The notes: generated by a model not told the origin, from the letters alone. Counted from the stretch's first letter, positions 39,302 to 48,945 are shown. The stretch is 64,000 bases of DNA from Paenibacillus lactis (GCF_017873605.1 NZ_JAGGKI010000003.1:310001-374000); one strand, 5' to 3'. Made by a program: numbers and translations.

Positions 39302-41524
39302 CTAATAAGAAAAATCCGCTGTCCGCGTTACGATATAACGGTTGCCCTGAACCTCGTCCGCGCTGCCGAATACCTGACCCAGCGCTTTCGATAACCCGGG
39401 GAGAAACCATATTCGCATTGCCGTCTTCACTTCACCGGAAGCATACGTCATCCGCTCAGCCGGATTGACTCCGGTGTTAAGCCGGATTAAAGCCAGCATG
39501 CGGGACAGCTTCTTCTCGTTGTTGCTGTGAATAAACATAAATATTCTTAAATGATCGCGATACGTCAGCTTGACCGGAGCGTACCTGGACAGCTCAATCT
39601 CACCCGTTTTGCACAGCTCGATCATATCCGCGATTGCCTTTTCAATTCCGTACAGGAGAGCAGCAGCCAATATGGCTAGCGGGTTTCCCAGCTTACTGTT
39701 GACGACGAAGCCTTCCATCGTACGAATCGCGAGCCGGGAGGCAAATATTTCAGCATACGCGGCAGAAATATTTCCGGCGGGATTGTGAAAGCCGTAAAGG
39801 ATGTATTCCACCTCCTGATTGGCAATCGCAAACTCCCCCGCCAGCTCGTCTACGGAGGATGAGCCGCTAATGATCCCGGACAGCTTCGACGGGTCGAAAT
39901 GCTGAAAATAATGAACGGCATATTCATTCTGAAACAGCTCGTCCCTTACCCCGCCAAGAGCCTCTCCCATGAAGCCAAACATTCCGTCCATATTATCCAT
40001 CGCAGCTTTGCCCGCGTCATACGGATCATCATCCATGGATCTGCCCGAAGCTCCATCGTTTCGTTCTTGATTAAATTGAAGACTCTCATCGTAATAGGCT
40101 TGCAGTTTTCGAAACTCGTCCTGGATTGCCTGACTTTGGCCATCAAGCCCGTTAATCGCGCTAATGACCCGGGAAGCCTCCTTCAATTTCCCGTTTGCCT
40201 GCTTCTCCATTGCCTTCCGCTCCTTGTCCGAAGAGCGATACTGCTCCAGCTTCGCCTGATTACGGTCTACAACATTGGACGGCCCTGAAGTTCCGTAGCT
40301 CGAAATATATTCTCTGACAACTCGGCTCGCCTCCAGCACAGCTCCCTTTGCTCCAACGCCTCCTAATGAGGAACGAAGCGATGAAACGGACCGCTGCACC
40401 GACTGCTCCTGCAGCTGCTGGGATCTTATGTCCTCCTTCAGACCATGTAACAACTCTTCGCCATGGATCAATTGACCGGCCTGCTTCCGGATGGCCTGGA
40501 TCGTCTCGGCGTCCGTGCCCTCCGAGGCAGATGCGCCAGGCGTGTTGTCACGTGTAACCAGATCGTAACCGGCGTTAGAGGAGCGGTTCTCGGATTCCTG
40601 AATCACTTGCTTCATCTCTTCGTTCAGGGTTCGGGCTTTCTCCCACAGCCTCAAAGCCTCGGTCAGCAGCTGGTCGTTCTCCCGCTGCAAACGGCTCGCC
40701 TCGGCTGATATTCGCGAACCGATTGACGAAACGCCTGCTTCGTAAGCCATAATGGAAAGGGTATACAGCTTCTCCTTGGGCGGCCTGTCGGCATCCTCCC
40801 CCTTCTTCGTCCAGTAATCCTCATATTGCGATGCTGCATCCGCCGCGGTTCGAATACTACCACCCAATGAAGCATCCTCGATAGATGTGCCGGGAGGATC
40901 CATGATAAGCCTCGATAGCACTTCCGCATTCTTTCCCGCCTTGCGCTGCTTGTCCAGCATCTCATCAAGCGCAGCTTCACGCTTGTCATACAGCTTCCTA
41001 AGCTTCCGGAGCACATCCACCGTGTTGGAAGCTTCCTTCATAGATTGGGAGAGGGGTTTGAACTTGGAGACAAGCTCCAGCGTGAAATCGATCGGAGCTT
41101 TGTATTTCATATCCTCCAAAATCTGTCGGTTAAAGATTTCATACTCTCCGAGGGGACGCTGCAGATGCAGACTGGAGCTGTCGACCTCCATGGAGAGCAG
41201 GTGAAAAGCATCGCTCCGCTCCCCGGGATTCAGGCTTTCGTTAAGCACCTTTCCCATGATCAGATCCCCGCTGGTGTCCCCTGAGGCATAAAGACCGTAC
41301 TCCTGCTGGAGCCCGGGATCATAAGCGGACATCACGGACCGGACGGCGGCTCGGGTCAGCCTCTCGCTCTGTACCTTCATCGCAGCGATCCGGGAATAAT
41401 CAATGAATACTGCCACAAACATAAATACCACGGCTAACGCAATAATCAGAAAAATGGAAACCGATCCGTCGGTGGACAATCTCTTGCTTCTCCCGGCCTT
41501 GCCTGTTCTTCTTAGCTTCCCCAT
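39302..41524 (-). CDS. DUF5702-type Tad-associated protein
   Basis: 740 residues. Starts with a basic segment and one membrane helix (STDGSVSIFLIIALAVVFMFVAVFIDYSRIAAMKVQSERLTRAAVRSVMSAYD), the pattern seen in DUF5702 proteins of Tad loci. The rest is an extracytoplasmic domain with long heptad-rich stretches (about 250-480) and a C-terminal domain with a second hydrophobic segment (LAILAAALLYGIEKAIADMIE). Function is unknown; by position it belongs to the pilus machine. RBS GAGGTGCGAG before ATG. Confidence 0.82.
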   Translation of the reverse strand: MGKLRRTGKAGRSKRLSTDGSVSIFLIIALAVVFMFVAVFIDYSRIAAMKVQSERLTRAAVRSVMSAYDPGLQQEYGLYASGDTSGDLIMGKVLNESLNPGERSDAFHLLSMEVDSSSLHLQRPLGEYEIFNRQILEDMKYKAPIDFTLELVSKFKPLSQSMKEASNTVDVLRKLRKLYDKREAALDEMLDKQRKAGKNAEVLSRLIMDPPGTSIEDASLGGSIRTAADAASQYEDYWTKKGEDADRPPKEKLYTLSIMAYEAGVSSIGSRISAEASRLQRENDQLLTEALRLWEKARTLNEEMKQVIQESENRSSNAGYDLVTRDNTPGASASEGTDAETIQAIRKQAGQLIHGEELLHGLKEDIRSQQLQEQSVQRSVSSLRSSLGGVGAKGAVLEASRVVREYISSYGTSGPSNVVDRNQAKLEQYRSSDKERKAMEKQANGKLKEASRVISAINGLDGQSQAIQDEFRKLQAYYDESLQFNQERNDGASGRSMDDDPYDAGKAAMDNMDGMFGFMGEALGGVRDELFQNEYAVHYFQHFDPSKLSGIISGSSSVDELAGEFAIANQEVEYILYGFHNPAGNISAAYAEIFASRLAIRTMEGFVVNSKLGNPLAILAAALLYGIEKAIADMIELCKTGEIELSRYAPVKLTYRDHLRIFMFIHSNNEKKLSRMLALIRLNTGVNPAERMTYASGEVKTAMRIWFLPGLSKALGQVFGSADEVQGNRYIVTRTADFSY

Positions 41525-41526
41525 GA

Positions 41527-42201
41527 CTATCTCGCACCTCCGAACTTCCGTAATACATCCTTGGCGGCTGACGGGTCCGTCCGATTCCTCCCGCCCTGAA
41601 ACTTGGAGCCGTAGTATCTCATGACATCAACCGTTCGAATAAATTCAACCGGATCAACCACGACCGATTGCGCGCTAACCTGGATCCGTCCCCCATCTTC
41701 CAATAAACGGTTTAGCGGCGTAAACGATACCTGTTGATGCATAGAGGTCGTTACTTTGCGAATAAGCAGCTGGTTGCTGTACTGCATCTCCCCGCTCATT
41801 CCGGCCGGTACGGCCGTGCTCCCTTTGGACATCTTAAGTTCAGGAAGATTTCCGTCCCGGTTCTCTCCCTGAGGGATCGATATGCTCTTGGGTGCTTCCC
41901 CGCCTGACAAACCAAACAGGGTCCCGAGCAGTTGATCATCCGTTAGCCGCCAATACAATGAATCATGCAATCCTTGCTCCACGGATCCGGAGGGTGCCGT
42001 TTTATGGCTGTTGTCCCAGATATATGCCGTGCGCTCGGACGCCGCAGCCGAAGCTTGAGCCAGCATGGATTTCTGGTAAATATATAGGCAGAGGAACAGA
42101 AGCAGCGCGGTTACAACCAATACGATCGGAAGAACGAGGGAAGCCTCGATCGTGAAGCTTCCCGACTCGTCCCTCCATTTTCCAGGCTGCCGCCTACTCA
42201 A
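41527..42201 (-). CDS. TadE-family pilus protein
   Basis: 224 residues with the TadE start DESGSFTIEASLVLPIVLVVTALLLFLCLYIYQKSMLAQASAAASERTAY. It is a pseudopilin-like protein with one membrane helix and an extracytoplasmic tail. TTG 42201 sits in the last codons of the pilin gene and GAGGAG is directly upstream, so translation is coupled. Confidence 0.85.
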   Translation of the reverse strand: MSRRQPGKWRDESGSFTIEASLVLPIVLVVTALLLFLCLYIYQKSMLAQASAAASERTAYIWDNSHKTAPSGSVEQGLHDSLYWRLTDDQLLGTLFGLSGGEAPKSISIPQGENRDGNLPELKMSKGSTAVPAGMSGEMQYSNQLLIRKVTTSMHQQVSFTPLNRLLEDGGRIQVSAQSVVVDPVEFIRTVDVMRYYGSKFQGGRNRTDPSAAKDVLRKFGGAR

Positions 42202-42394
42202 GGAACTCCTCAGACTTCGAGTTTACAGATCTGAACAGTTTGTCTACCAGCTCCGTAATTTCATCTTTGAATATTAGAGCGATAATTAAAATAACAACCA
42301 GAATGAGGATCATCTCCAACGTACCGATCCCGCTCTCATCCTTCCATAACTGCTTCATTCTGTTCTTTAGTATGGTCAGCATCATTGCATCCAC
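42194..42394 (-). CDS. Flp1-family type IVb pilin
   Basis: 66 residues: a short basic leader and the prepilin-like junction DESGIGTLEMILILVVILIIALIF with a Glu five residues after the Gly, then a hydrophobic helix and a polar tail. Length and pattern fit the major Flp pilin of Gram-positive Tad systems. The prepilin peptidase is in the same operon. The start is uncertain: GTG 42394 or ATG at 42385/42382. Confidence 0.85.
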   Translation of the reverse strand: MDAMMLTILKNRMKQLWKDESGIGTLEMILILVVILIIALIFKDEITELVDKLFRSVNSKSEEFLE

Positions 42395-42403
42395 CGATCC
42401 CTT

Positions 42404-43276
42404 CTACATGTTCATCATCATAAACGCAGGCGCGCCGAGCAATATTATGACAATCATAAAAATAACAACCATCGGAAACACCAGCTTCGAGGATGCCTGC
42501 TCCCCTCGGGTTCTGCCGATGGCCTTCCGTTTCTCCCACAGCACCCGGGATAAATCACGGAGGGCAAGCGCAAAGTCGTTTCCTCCCCGCCGGAAGTTCA
42601 GCAGCACTGTCGTCGTGAATATCGAAACCTCCTGGACGCCGCAGCGCTTATTAAACTGCTCGAAAGCCTGCTGGAACGGATGGCCTCCTTCCCATTCCAA
42701 GAGCATCCTCCCCAATTCGTTATAGAGGGGATGATTCTTGTCCTTGCTCCGCTCCACGCAATGCACGATCGACCGTTGAACCGTCTCGCCTGCACCCACC
42801 AGCAGAACGATTTTGCTGAGGAGCTCCGGGAGCTCGATTACGATCTCTTGTTCACGCAGCAGCACTTTCTTTTGCATATCTCTGATCAATGCGATCGGCA
42901 GCAGTACACCTAGGCCAAATCCCGCGATCATTCCCATGGGTTCGCCCGTAAGCAATGACCAAATGCAGCCCCCGATCCAAATCAGCCAAGTATAAGCAAG
43001 CACATCAGCCATGAACAGCAGCGTCATTTCCGGACTGCGCCGTAATCCGTGCAGTTTTTGGACCGAGCCTTGAATCCGGTAGAACCATATCGGAAATCTC
43101 ATGGGAACTTTGCTTCGCTCCAGCAAATACACCAGCGGCGGCGTCAGCTTCTGCAGACGTAGTCCCTCCATGGGCAGCCTGCTCAGCTGCCGGTACCGTT
43201 CACCGCCGATCCGGTTCAGCACCACCCAACCACCCCCGAGCAGAACCATCAGCAGCGCGGATATCCATACCACCAC
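42404..43276 (-). CDS. tadC: Tad type II secretion F family protein (TadC)
   Basis: 290 residues with membrane helices near the N-terminus (ISALLMVLLGGGWVVL), in the middle (two) and at the C-terminus. The T2SSF core is IELPELLSKIVLLVGAGETVQRSIVHC...WEGGHPFQQAFEQFNKRCGVQEVSIFTTTVLLNFRRGGNDFALALRDLSRVLWEKRKAIGRTRGEQASSKLVFPMVV. It is the inner-membrane platform with TadB. GTG 43276 has GGAGGTGAGGGAAGC upstream. Confidence 0.9.
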   Translation of the reverse strand: MVVWISALLMVLLGGGWVVLNRIGGERYRQLSRLPMEGLRLQKLTPPLVYLLERSKVPMRFPIWFYRIQGSVQKLHGLRRSPEMTLLFMADVLAYTWLIWIGGCIWSLLTGEPMGMIAGFGLGVLLPIALIRDMQKKVLLREQEIVIELPELLSKIVLLVGAGETVQRSIVHCVERSKDKNHPLYNELGRMLLEWEGGHPFQQAFEQFNKRCGVQEVSIFTTTVLLNFRRGGNDFALALRDLSRVLWEKRKAIGRTRGEQASSKLVFPMVVIFMIVIILLGAPAFMMMNM

Positions 43277-43291
43277 GCTTCCCTCACCTCC

Positions 43292-44146
43292 TTATACCTT
43301 GATGTTCATCATCCTGGTAATCCACCAAAAGCAGCCGACCAAAGCAATCAGAGCAGCGGTAGATATAAAGATCCCAGCCCCGCTGTGCATAGGCTCCATA
43401 TAGTCCGGCGAAGTCATATTCATAAACAGCACCAATAAAAACGGAGCAGCCAGCAGCGCCTTGGATTCGAAGCGCTTCTGGGCGATCATGACGGAGATCT
43501 CCTGCTGTATATCCAGCTTCTCGCCAATAATGGAAGAGGTTCTTCGAACGACCTCGACCAGATCCCCGCCGGTTCGTTTACAAGTCGCAAACACATCGGC
43601 GAAATTCGTAATATCCTCCATACTGGCTCTTCGCGCAAAATCCTGGAGAGCAGCCTCGATCGCCTCTCCATATTCCAGCCGGGATCCGATGACTTTTAGC
43701 TCAAAGATCATGTCGCTCTCCCCGCCCGGATCCAGCAGGAGCAGATCCTGTACGGCATCCTTAAACCCGTTCTCCACCGATCGTCCGGCCGACAACGAAG
43801 AGGACAAGGAGTACAAAGTCTGCTTGAAATGAAGATTCAAGGTTCTCCGTCTTTGCTCCAGCCTGTGACGACGCCAAAACTTCGGAACGGCAAATCCCGC
43901 TACCCCAAGAAGAAGTGACAAAATCACATGATGATAGAACAGATATCCGATCGCGAAGAATAACACCGCGCCGAGCAGTATACATAGCACCTTCTCTCGC
44001 TTGGACAATACGTACACGCTGTAGTCGGGCAGCCGGCTGCTGCTGTCGGTCCGCTGGCGCTGAGGCTCTGTCCGATCCTTTGGTCTCTTCGGCTTCACTC
44101 CCGCTTTATCAGCTTTCACGGATCTCATGAGGCTGCTGGCCTTCAT
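43292..44146 (-). CDS. tadB: Tad type II secretion F family protein (TadB)
   Basis: 284 residues. Basic N-terminus, then two membrane helices (VLCILLGAVLFFAIGYLFY, ILSLLLGVAGFAVPKFW), the T2SSF cytoplasmic core (LHFKQTLYSLSSSLSAGRSVENGFKDAVQDLL...MEDITNFADVFATCKRTGGDLVEVVRRTSSIIGEKLDIQQEISVMIAQKRFESKAL) and two C-terminal helices. ATG 44146 has GGAGGTGA 5 bases upstream and lies inside the 3' end of tadA. Confidence 0.9.
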   Translation of the reverse strand: MKASSLMRSVKADKAGVKPKRPKDRTEPQRQRTDSSSRLPDYSVYVLSKREKVLCILLGAVLFFAIGYLFYHHVILSLLLGVAGFAVPKFWRRHRLEQRRRTLNLHFKQTLYSLSSSLSAGRSVENGFKDAVQDLLLLDPGGESDMIFELKVIGSRLEYGEAIEAALQDFARRASMEDITNFADVFATCKRTGGDLVEVVRRTSSIIGEKLDIQQEISVMIAQKRFESKALLAAPFLLVLFMNMTSPDYMEPMHSGAGIFISTAALIALVGCFWWITRMMNIKV

Positions 44147-45392
44147 AAGAGTCACCTCCATACCCTTGCAGGGGCCAGGCGGTAATGCCGGCCATCCGCA
44201 GCTTCTCCGTCCCTCGCAGCGGATTGCCGCAGGCTTCGAGACGGCCAAGCACCTTGCCGTCAGCCTCCCCGGTTTCTTGAAAGCGGTACAACGGGTTTAA
44301 CTGCACTTCCCCGCCGCTCATCCCGACCACCTCACTGACCTCCGTCACACGGCGCGAACGGTCTCTAAGCCGTGTTAAATGAATGAAGATGTCGACAGCC
44401 GAACTGATTTGCTGACGGACAACGCTGATTGGCAGCTCTGAGCCGCTCAGCACCATCGTCTCCAATCGGCTGATCATATCCCTCACGCTATTAGCGTGGC
44501 CAGTCGAAAGGCTGCCTTCATGCCCTGTGTTCATTGCCTGCAGCATATCCAGCGCCTCGCTGCCGCGGACCTCGCCGACAACGATGCGATTCGGGCGCAT
44601 CCGCAGCGACGAACGGATCAAGTCACGGATCGTAATCTCGCCCCGTCCCTCCGTATTGGCATTCCGCGTCTCCAGTGATACCAGATTCGGCACCGTAACA
44701 ATCTTCAGCTCGGCGGAGTCCTCAATCGTGATGACCCGTTCATCGGGCGGGATGAACTGGGAAAGTGCGTTCAAGAATGTGGTCTTCCCCGAGCCGGTCC
44801 CCCCGCCGATGAAAATGTTGTACTTGCCCCTGACCAGGATTCGAAGCAGCTCTGCCGCCTCCGGGCATAATGCGTCCCGTCCCACCAAATCCTCCATCGT
44901 CATCGGCGCATCCGGAAACTTTCGGATCGTCATGGTCGGCCCCTTAAGCGCGATAGGCGGAAGCACGATATTCACCCTGGACCCATCCTTCAGCCGGGCG
45001 TCCACGATGGGCACAGACTCGTTCACGACCCGATTGACACTCCCCACGATACTCTGGATAATGTCCTCCAGCCTTCCCTGCGATTCGAACTGCAGCGGCA
45101 CCTGCTTCACCTCTCCGTCCTGCTCGATGAAGATCTCCCGGTGGCTGTTAATCATAATCTCCGTAATTCGGGGATTGTCGACGAGCGGCTGCAGCACATC
45201 CAGCCCGCGAAAGGAATCGTACACTCTGCGAACCAAAGTCCGTTTCTCCATGGCCGTCAGTCCTGCAAGCTCCTGTCTCCTCCACACCAAGTCCTCTATG
45301 CGCGCCATGAATTCGGAATTATGGACGCTGCCGGTCATATCCAGCTCCGACCGAATCTGATCCCTAACCGAACGGAACTGCTCCTCATGCAT
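44109..45392 (-). CDS. tadA: Tad/CpaF secretion ATPase (TadA)
   Basis: 427 residues. N-terminal three-helix domain, then the secretion ATPase core: ITEIMINSHREIFIEQDGEV, Walker A GGGTGSGKTT (196-205), Asp box VITIEDSAELKI, Walker B IVVGEVRGSEALDML and the His box HEGSLSTGHANS. It powers Flp pilus assembly in the cytoplasm. ATG 45392 has AGGGGGGAA 4 bases upstream; a longer frame to 45440 overlaps the upstream gene without RBS. Confidence 0.95.
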   Translation of the reverse strand: MHEEQFRSVRDQIRSELDMTGSVHNSEFMARIEDLVWRRQELAGLTAMEKRTLVRRVYDSFRGLDVLQPLVDNPRITEIMINSHREIFIEQDGEVKQVPLQFESQGRLEDIIQSIVGSVNRVVNESVPIVDARLKDGSRVNIVLPPIALKGPTMTIRKFPDAPMTMEDLVGRDALCPEAAELLRILVRGKYNIFIGGGTGSGKTTFLNALSQFIPPDERVITIEDSAELKIVTVPNLVSLETRNANTEGRGEITIRDLIRSSLRMRPNRIVVGEVRGSEALDMLQAMNTGHEGSLSTGHANSVRDMISRLETMVLSGSELPISVVRQQISSAVDIFIHLTRLRDRSRRVTEVSEVVGMSGGEVQLNPLYRFQETGEADGKVLGRLEACGNPLRGTEKLRMAGITAWPLQGYGGDSYEGQQPHEIRES

Positions 45393-46587
45393 AGAGTTCC
45401 CCCCTGTTTTCGCCGGACAGCCCGAAATCTCCACCCCCAAGGAGCTGCCGGCACAGCTTCAGAACTTCCCTTTGGTATATCGGTGACATCAGCAGCAGCT
45501 CCTGCTGGTGAAGCTGCTTCCAGGAGGGGATATAAGGCAGCATGCAATCGATCCGGATGTCTTGCCGAGGAGGCCTGTTCACAAGCTGTCCGGTATAACG
45601 GTTGACAACAAACCTGCTCCGCTTCATCAAGCCGCCCGAGAAGCTCTCGCCCGACTGCAGCAGCTGGTCGATCCGGGTTCCGCTTTTAAACATGCTGATC
45701 GGATCGTCCAGCAGGACCCAGATCAGCGCACCGGCATGCTCAAGCACCGCTTGCAGCCTCTCCTCCCGGACCCCCGACGCTCCATCCGTATCCACAACGA
45801 TGACATCGTACTGGCCGGTAGATCCAAGCGATCGAAGGAGCAGCTCCGTGTCGGACCTCGTCATCTCCATGATCTCTTTCACGTGCAGGCTCGGCTCGAA
45901 CGTGTCGCATTTCAGCCCCTGATGCCTGAGTCGGTACGGCATAACCTGAAGAACATTATCAGACCCGTCTTCCTGAGCGGCCTTAATATCGTACAGAAGC
46001 CGGGAGAAGCTTCCCTCCATTCCGTCGCAGCCTGAAGGAAACAGCACGCTGCTGTTGACGCTCTCCAAATTGAGGTAAAACACCCGCAGTCCCAATACGG
46101 CAAACTGCTTGGCCATATTCATTGCCAGCGTGCTCTTGCCGCACCCGCTCAAGGGAGAAACAACTCCGATGACGGCAGCCGTGCCGGTCTGAAGTCCCGT
46201 ACCGCCGCTGATTCCATTGCTGCCTCCCGATAAGGTACTGTTTCCGTGGCAGCGGGCGGATATCGCTTCCAGCAGCTTCGGCAGCGGCTGGTACTTGGCT
46301 GTATGGGATCCTCCAGGCGGACAAGAAGCAGGTATCTCAGCGCCGTCGTTAAGCAGCAGCCAAGGCACAGCCGGGTCGCCAAGCTGGAACCATGCCATCA
46401 GCATCGTTGCATCTCCAACCACGAGAGCTGGGGGTTCTCTCGACTCCATATATTGAAGAAACGCATCCTGTTGTGTGAAGGCGGTTACCTGCATCGACGA
46501 GCTATAGGAGCTTCCGTTTACGTAGTTCAGCAGCGGTTCTATATACCTGGAATCCTGTACGGCCAGCACGAATCGTACCGGTAGCAT
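45385..46587 (-). CDS. TadZ/CpaE-like ParA-type ATPase
   Basis: 400 residues. The N-terminal ~110 residues form an atypical receiver-like domain (VRFVLAVQDSRYIEPLLNYV...PPALVVGDATML). The C-terminal ParA/MinD-like domain has Walker A SPLSGCGKSTLAMNMAKQFA (about 144) without the usual first signature Lys, and a DVIVVDTDG switch. In Tad systems TadZ recruits TadA to the cell pole. First gene of the pilus operon. ATG 46587 has GAGGGG 7 bases upstream. Confidence 0.87.
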   Translation of the reverse strand: MLPVRFVLAVQDSRYIEPLLNYVNGSSYSSSMQVTAFTQQDAFLQYMESREPPALVVGDATMLMAWFQLGDPAVPWLLLNDGAEIPASCPPGGSHTAKYQPLPKLLEAISARCHGNSTLSGGSNGISGGTGLQTGTAAVIGVVSPLSGCGKSTLAMNMAKQFAVLGLRVFYLNLESVNSSVLFPSGCDGMEGSFSRLLYDIKAAQEDGSDNVLQVMPYRLRHQGLKCDTFEPSLHVKEIMEMTRSDTELLLRSLGSTGQYDVIVVDTDGASGVREERLQAVLEHAGALIWVLLDDPISMFKSGTRIDQLLQSGESFSGGLMKRSRFVVNRYTGQLVNRPPRQDIRIDCMLPYIPSWKQLHQQELLLMSPIYQREVLKLCRQLLGGGDFGLSGENRGELYA

Positions 46588-46620
46588 TGCATATCCCCTC
46601 TTCCTTTCCCTGACAACGCA

Positions 46621-46665
46621 AAAAAGCACCATTCATGCCGCAACCCTGCGGTTCATGAACGGTGC
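46621..46665 (-). terminator. intrinsic terminator hairpin inside the tad operon leader
   Basis: On the minus strand AAGCACCGTTCATG pairs with CATGAATGGTGCTT, the loop forms its own CCGCA/TGCGG stem, and TTTTTT follows. It sits between the likely promoter (near 46700) and the ATG of the first tad gene, with no minus-strand gene upstream that it could end. Confidence 0.8.
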
Positions 46666-46695
46666 TTCCGTTGACTTGTTATAATTTGACATTAG

Positions 46696-46724
46696 AATAG
46701 CATAGCCGCCAGCAGACGGCAAGC
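46696..46724 (-). promoter_or_regulatory. candidate promoter of the tad operon
   Basis: On the minus strand TTGCCG and TATTCT are 17 bases apart. Transcription would start just before the leader terminator. A second TATAAC nearby is an alternative -10. Confidence 0.4.
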
Positions 46725-46904
46725 ATTATTTTTCTGCAGGATATATGCCTTTACCGCTATTGCCAAAACAAGGATATATGCAATACTATAAAAGCTTGGA
46801 GCAAATATTTTGTATATAGAACTTCCTTATATAGGATGGGTTAATAGAGTCTCCTAATCCCTACCCATACATATCATACAGCCTAGTCAGGAGAGTGACA
46901 TCAC

Positions 46905-47792
46905 GTGAAGAAACGAATCTTAACCGCACTGTTAACCGGTCTGCTGCTGTTGTCCGGCTGCAGCCAGCCGCTAGCGCCACCTGCTTCGAACGAGAAGACA
47001 GCTGCTGCCCCCCAAACGGAACAGACAACGTCCACGAAGGCGGCACAAAGCCAAAGTCCGAACGGGAAGCAAGCCTCTTATCCTACTGACGACCTGAATC
47101 TGCCCCGGGTACCCGTCGAGCTCGTCAAAGCGGTGGACGGGGACACGATCAGCGTTATGTTTGAAGGCAAGAAGGAGAACGTCCGGATGCTGCTGATTGA
47201 CACGCCCGAGACAAGCCATCCCAAGCTGGGAGTCCAGCCTTTCGGACCGGAGGCCAAAGCTTTCACGAAGGAGCTCGTTGAGCAAGCCGACAAGCTCGAA
47301 TTGGAATTCGATATCGGTCCGAACCGGGATAAGTACTCCCGGCTGCTTGCGTACGTTTATGTAGACGGAAAAATGGTCCAAGAAGCGCTGCTCGAGCAGG
47401 GGCTGGCGCGGGTAGCCTATATTTATCCGCCGAACGTCCGTTACGTTGATAAATTCAATGATCTTCAGCGCATCAGCAGGGAAAAGGCGCTCGGCATCTG
47501 GAGCGTCGAGAATTACGCGCAAGAGGACGGCTTCCACCCTGAAGAACAGGACAGGGACGCTCAATCCAAATCCACCGCCGCATCCGGGGAATCCCCGGAA
47601 CCGGCAGAGACAGTAGCATCTGCTGCAGGCAGCGCCAAGTCCGGCTGCAGCATCAAAGGGAACATCAACTCGAAAGGCGAAAAGATCTACCACACACCCG
47701 AATCGCCATACTACGAGCGGACAAAGGAGGAGCAATGGTTCTGCACCGAGGAGGAGGCCGTCGCGGCCGGGTTCCGGGCTCCCCGCTCGTAG
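46905..47792 (+). CDS. thermonuclease (SNase) family lipoprotein
   Basis: 295 residues with a lipoprotein signal (LLSGC, Cys19). The SNase fold carries all catalytic residues: Arg in [10 protein letters not shown], the Glu in DTPETSHP, Arg in DKYSRLLAY, plus DGDTI for calcium. Downstream a C-terminal [18 protein letters not shown]...[13 protein letters not shown] motif is an Ada/excalibur-like Cys pair domain found behind many surface nucleases. It would degrade extracellular DNA/RNA at the cell surface. GTG 46905 has AGGAGAG 9 bases upstream. It is divergent from the tad operon. Confidence 0.93.
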   Translation: MKKRILTALLTGLLLLSGCSQPLAPPASNEKTAAAPQTEQTTSTKAAQSQSPNGKQASYPTDDLNLPRVPVELVKAVDGDTISVMFEGKKENVRMLLIDTPETSHPKLGVQPFGPEAKAFTKELVEQADKLELEFDIGPNRDKYSRLLAYVYVDGKMVQEALLEQGLARVAYIYPPNVRYVDKFNDLQRISREKALGIWSVENYAQEDGFHPEEQDRDAQSKSTAASGESPEPAETVASAAGSAKSGCSIKGNINSKGEKIYHTPESPYYERTKEEQWFCTEEEAVAAGFRAPRS

Positions 47793-47814
47793 GGGCCATT
47801 CGCATTCCGGGAAT

Positions 47815-48243
47815 TTATGAGAGGAACCGGCGCCGGATATCCGGCGTCGGTATCATGCATGCCTCGGAGCGGCCGAACCAGCGGTAACGGTTCTTGGCCA
47901 CGATGCGGTACGCACGGTCCCGGATCGGACGAGGCACGATGATCATCGCATAGGCGAGAGGCCACGGAAAGCGGAGCCGCCGGGCAATGCGCAGCGCCCC
48001 CTGCGACCGGGTGTAGTACTTTCCTTTTTCAATCAGCACCATCGTATCCCCGCCATCCGGCGTCAGTCCTCCCTGCTCCAGCAGTGACTGCCCGATCTCC
48101 GATTGGAGCGATGCGAACCGGAAATGGCCGGCTGGATCCCGCTGGATAATAAATCGGGTCAAGCCCTGGCACAAGTGACACACCCCGTCAATCAACACGA
48201 TGGCGTATTCTTCGTTATCCTTGCCCGCCTTCTTCATAATCAA
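47815..48243 (-). CDS. thiol-disulfide oxidoreductase DCC family (DUF393) protein
   Basis: 142 residues with the DCC-family motif IDGVCHLCQGLTRFIIQRDPAGHFRFASLQSE. The CxxC pair replaces a thioredoxin site and PWPLAYAMIIVPRPIRDRAYRIVAKNRYRWFG matches the C-terminal half. Redox role inferred from family. Start TTG 48243 has AGGAGG 5 bases upstream; an ATG two codons in is an alternative. It converges with the nuclease with a 22-base gap. Confidence 0.9.
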   Translation of the reverse strand: MIMKKAGKDNEEYAIVLIDGVCHLCQGLTRFIIQRDPAGHFRFASLQSEIGQSLLEQGGLTPDGGDTMVLIEKGKYYTRSQGALRIARRLRFPWPLAYAMIIVPRPIRDRAYRIVAKNRYRWFGRSEACMIPTPDIRRRFLS

Positions 48244-48291
48244 CCTGCCCTCCTTTGGTTACGATGCGACCCTAAAACTCGCCCAATAAGA

Positions 48292-48316
48292 AAAAACGCA
48301 GGAAAATTCCCGCGCT
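48292..48316 (-). terminator. short intrinsic terminator after the CxxC protein
   Basis: On the minus strand GCGGGAA pairs with TTCCTGC (one G-U) followed by TTTTTTC. Confidence 0.65.
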
Positions 48317-48331
48317 TCATCATGCGTCGCC

Positions 48332-48613
48332 TTATTCAGATTCGACCGCTTTGCTCAACCACTCGCCGTCTCTCATCTGCTGATCGAAATCATCTGAAAA
48401 TTTATCCATGCATTTACAAATGAAATCCTTGCGGCATACTGGGCATGGCACTTTCCCAAGCCGGCTCAGCGCCGTCATCTTCCACTCAGGAAACCGGTTG
48501 TAGAACACGCGGCAATCCGTTCCGTCAGCCAAATGGATAATGAATTCGTACAACCCTTCCTTCTCATTGCTCCCAGCTTTGGTTACATCTGTAATCTGCG
48601 GTTTGTATGGCAT
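48332..48613 (-). CDS. small CxxC protein, unknown family
   Basis: 93 residues, unrecognised. N-terminal beta region (LYEFIIHLADGTDCRVFYNRFPEWK) and a CPVCRKDFICKC cluster near residues 58-69 that may bind zinc, then an acidic tail. No signal peptide. RBS is weak. It may be a small regulatory or adaptor protein, but nothing nearby indicates the partner. Confidence 0.6.
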   Translation of the reverse strand: MPYKPQITDVTKAGSNEKEGLYEFIIHLADGTDCRVFYNRFPEWKMTALSRLGKVPCPVCRKDFICKCMDKFSDDFDQQMRDGEWLSKAVESE

Positions 48614-48702
48614 GTCATCACCCGTTTATATTGATTTGTAATTGCTTATGACTGGTTGTACTTTCTGGTACTTAGTCATATTAAAGAATTTTAAAGGCGA
48701 TG

Positions 48703-48945
48703 TCAACCGAAGAACACATCGAGGATTGAGCCGATTTGGCCGCGCTTTTTCCCCTCCAAAATATCCGGATTAAACACTTCCACATACCCGCAGTGGGTGC
48801 AGGATACAAACAGGAAATGATTGTGTTGAATATCGAACAGCTTGCTGAGCCCCGCTCCCGACATGGATACTTCCTTCGTCTCGCACTGAGTTCCGCGGCA
48901 TTTGCTGCAGACAAACCGTTCAGCGATCATCTCTTCAATACGCAT
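48703..48945 (-). CDS. zinc-ribbon protein
   Basis: 80 residues with two Cys pairs, FVCSKCRG near residues 12-19 and VSCTHCGYVEVFNPDIL near 48-64, a nucleic-acid-binding zinc-ribbon pattern (PF09855-like). A hydrophobic strand between them (FDIQHNHFLF) completes the fold. ATG 48945 with AAAGGAGC 7 bases upstream. Function unknown. Confidence 0.8.
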   Translation of the reverse strand: MRIEEMIAERFVCSKCRGTQCETKEVSMSGAGLSKLFDIQHNHFLFVSCTHCGYVEVFNPDILEGKKRGQIGSILDVFFG

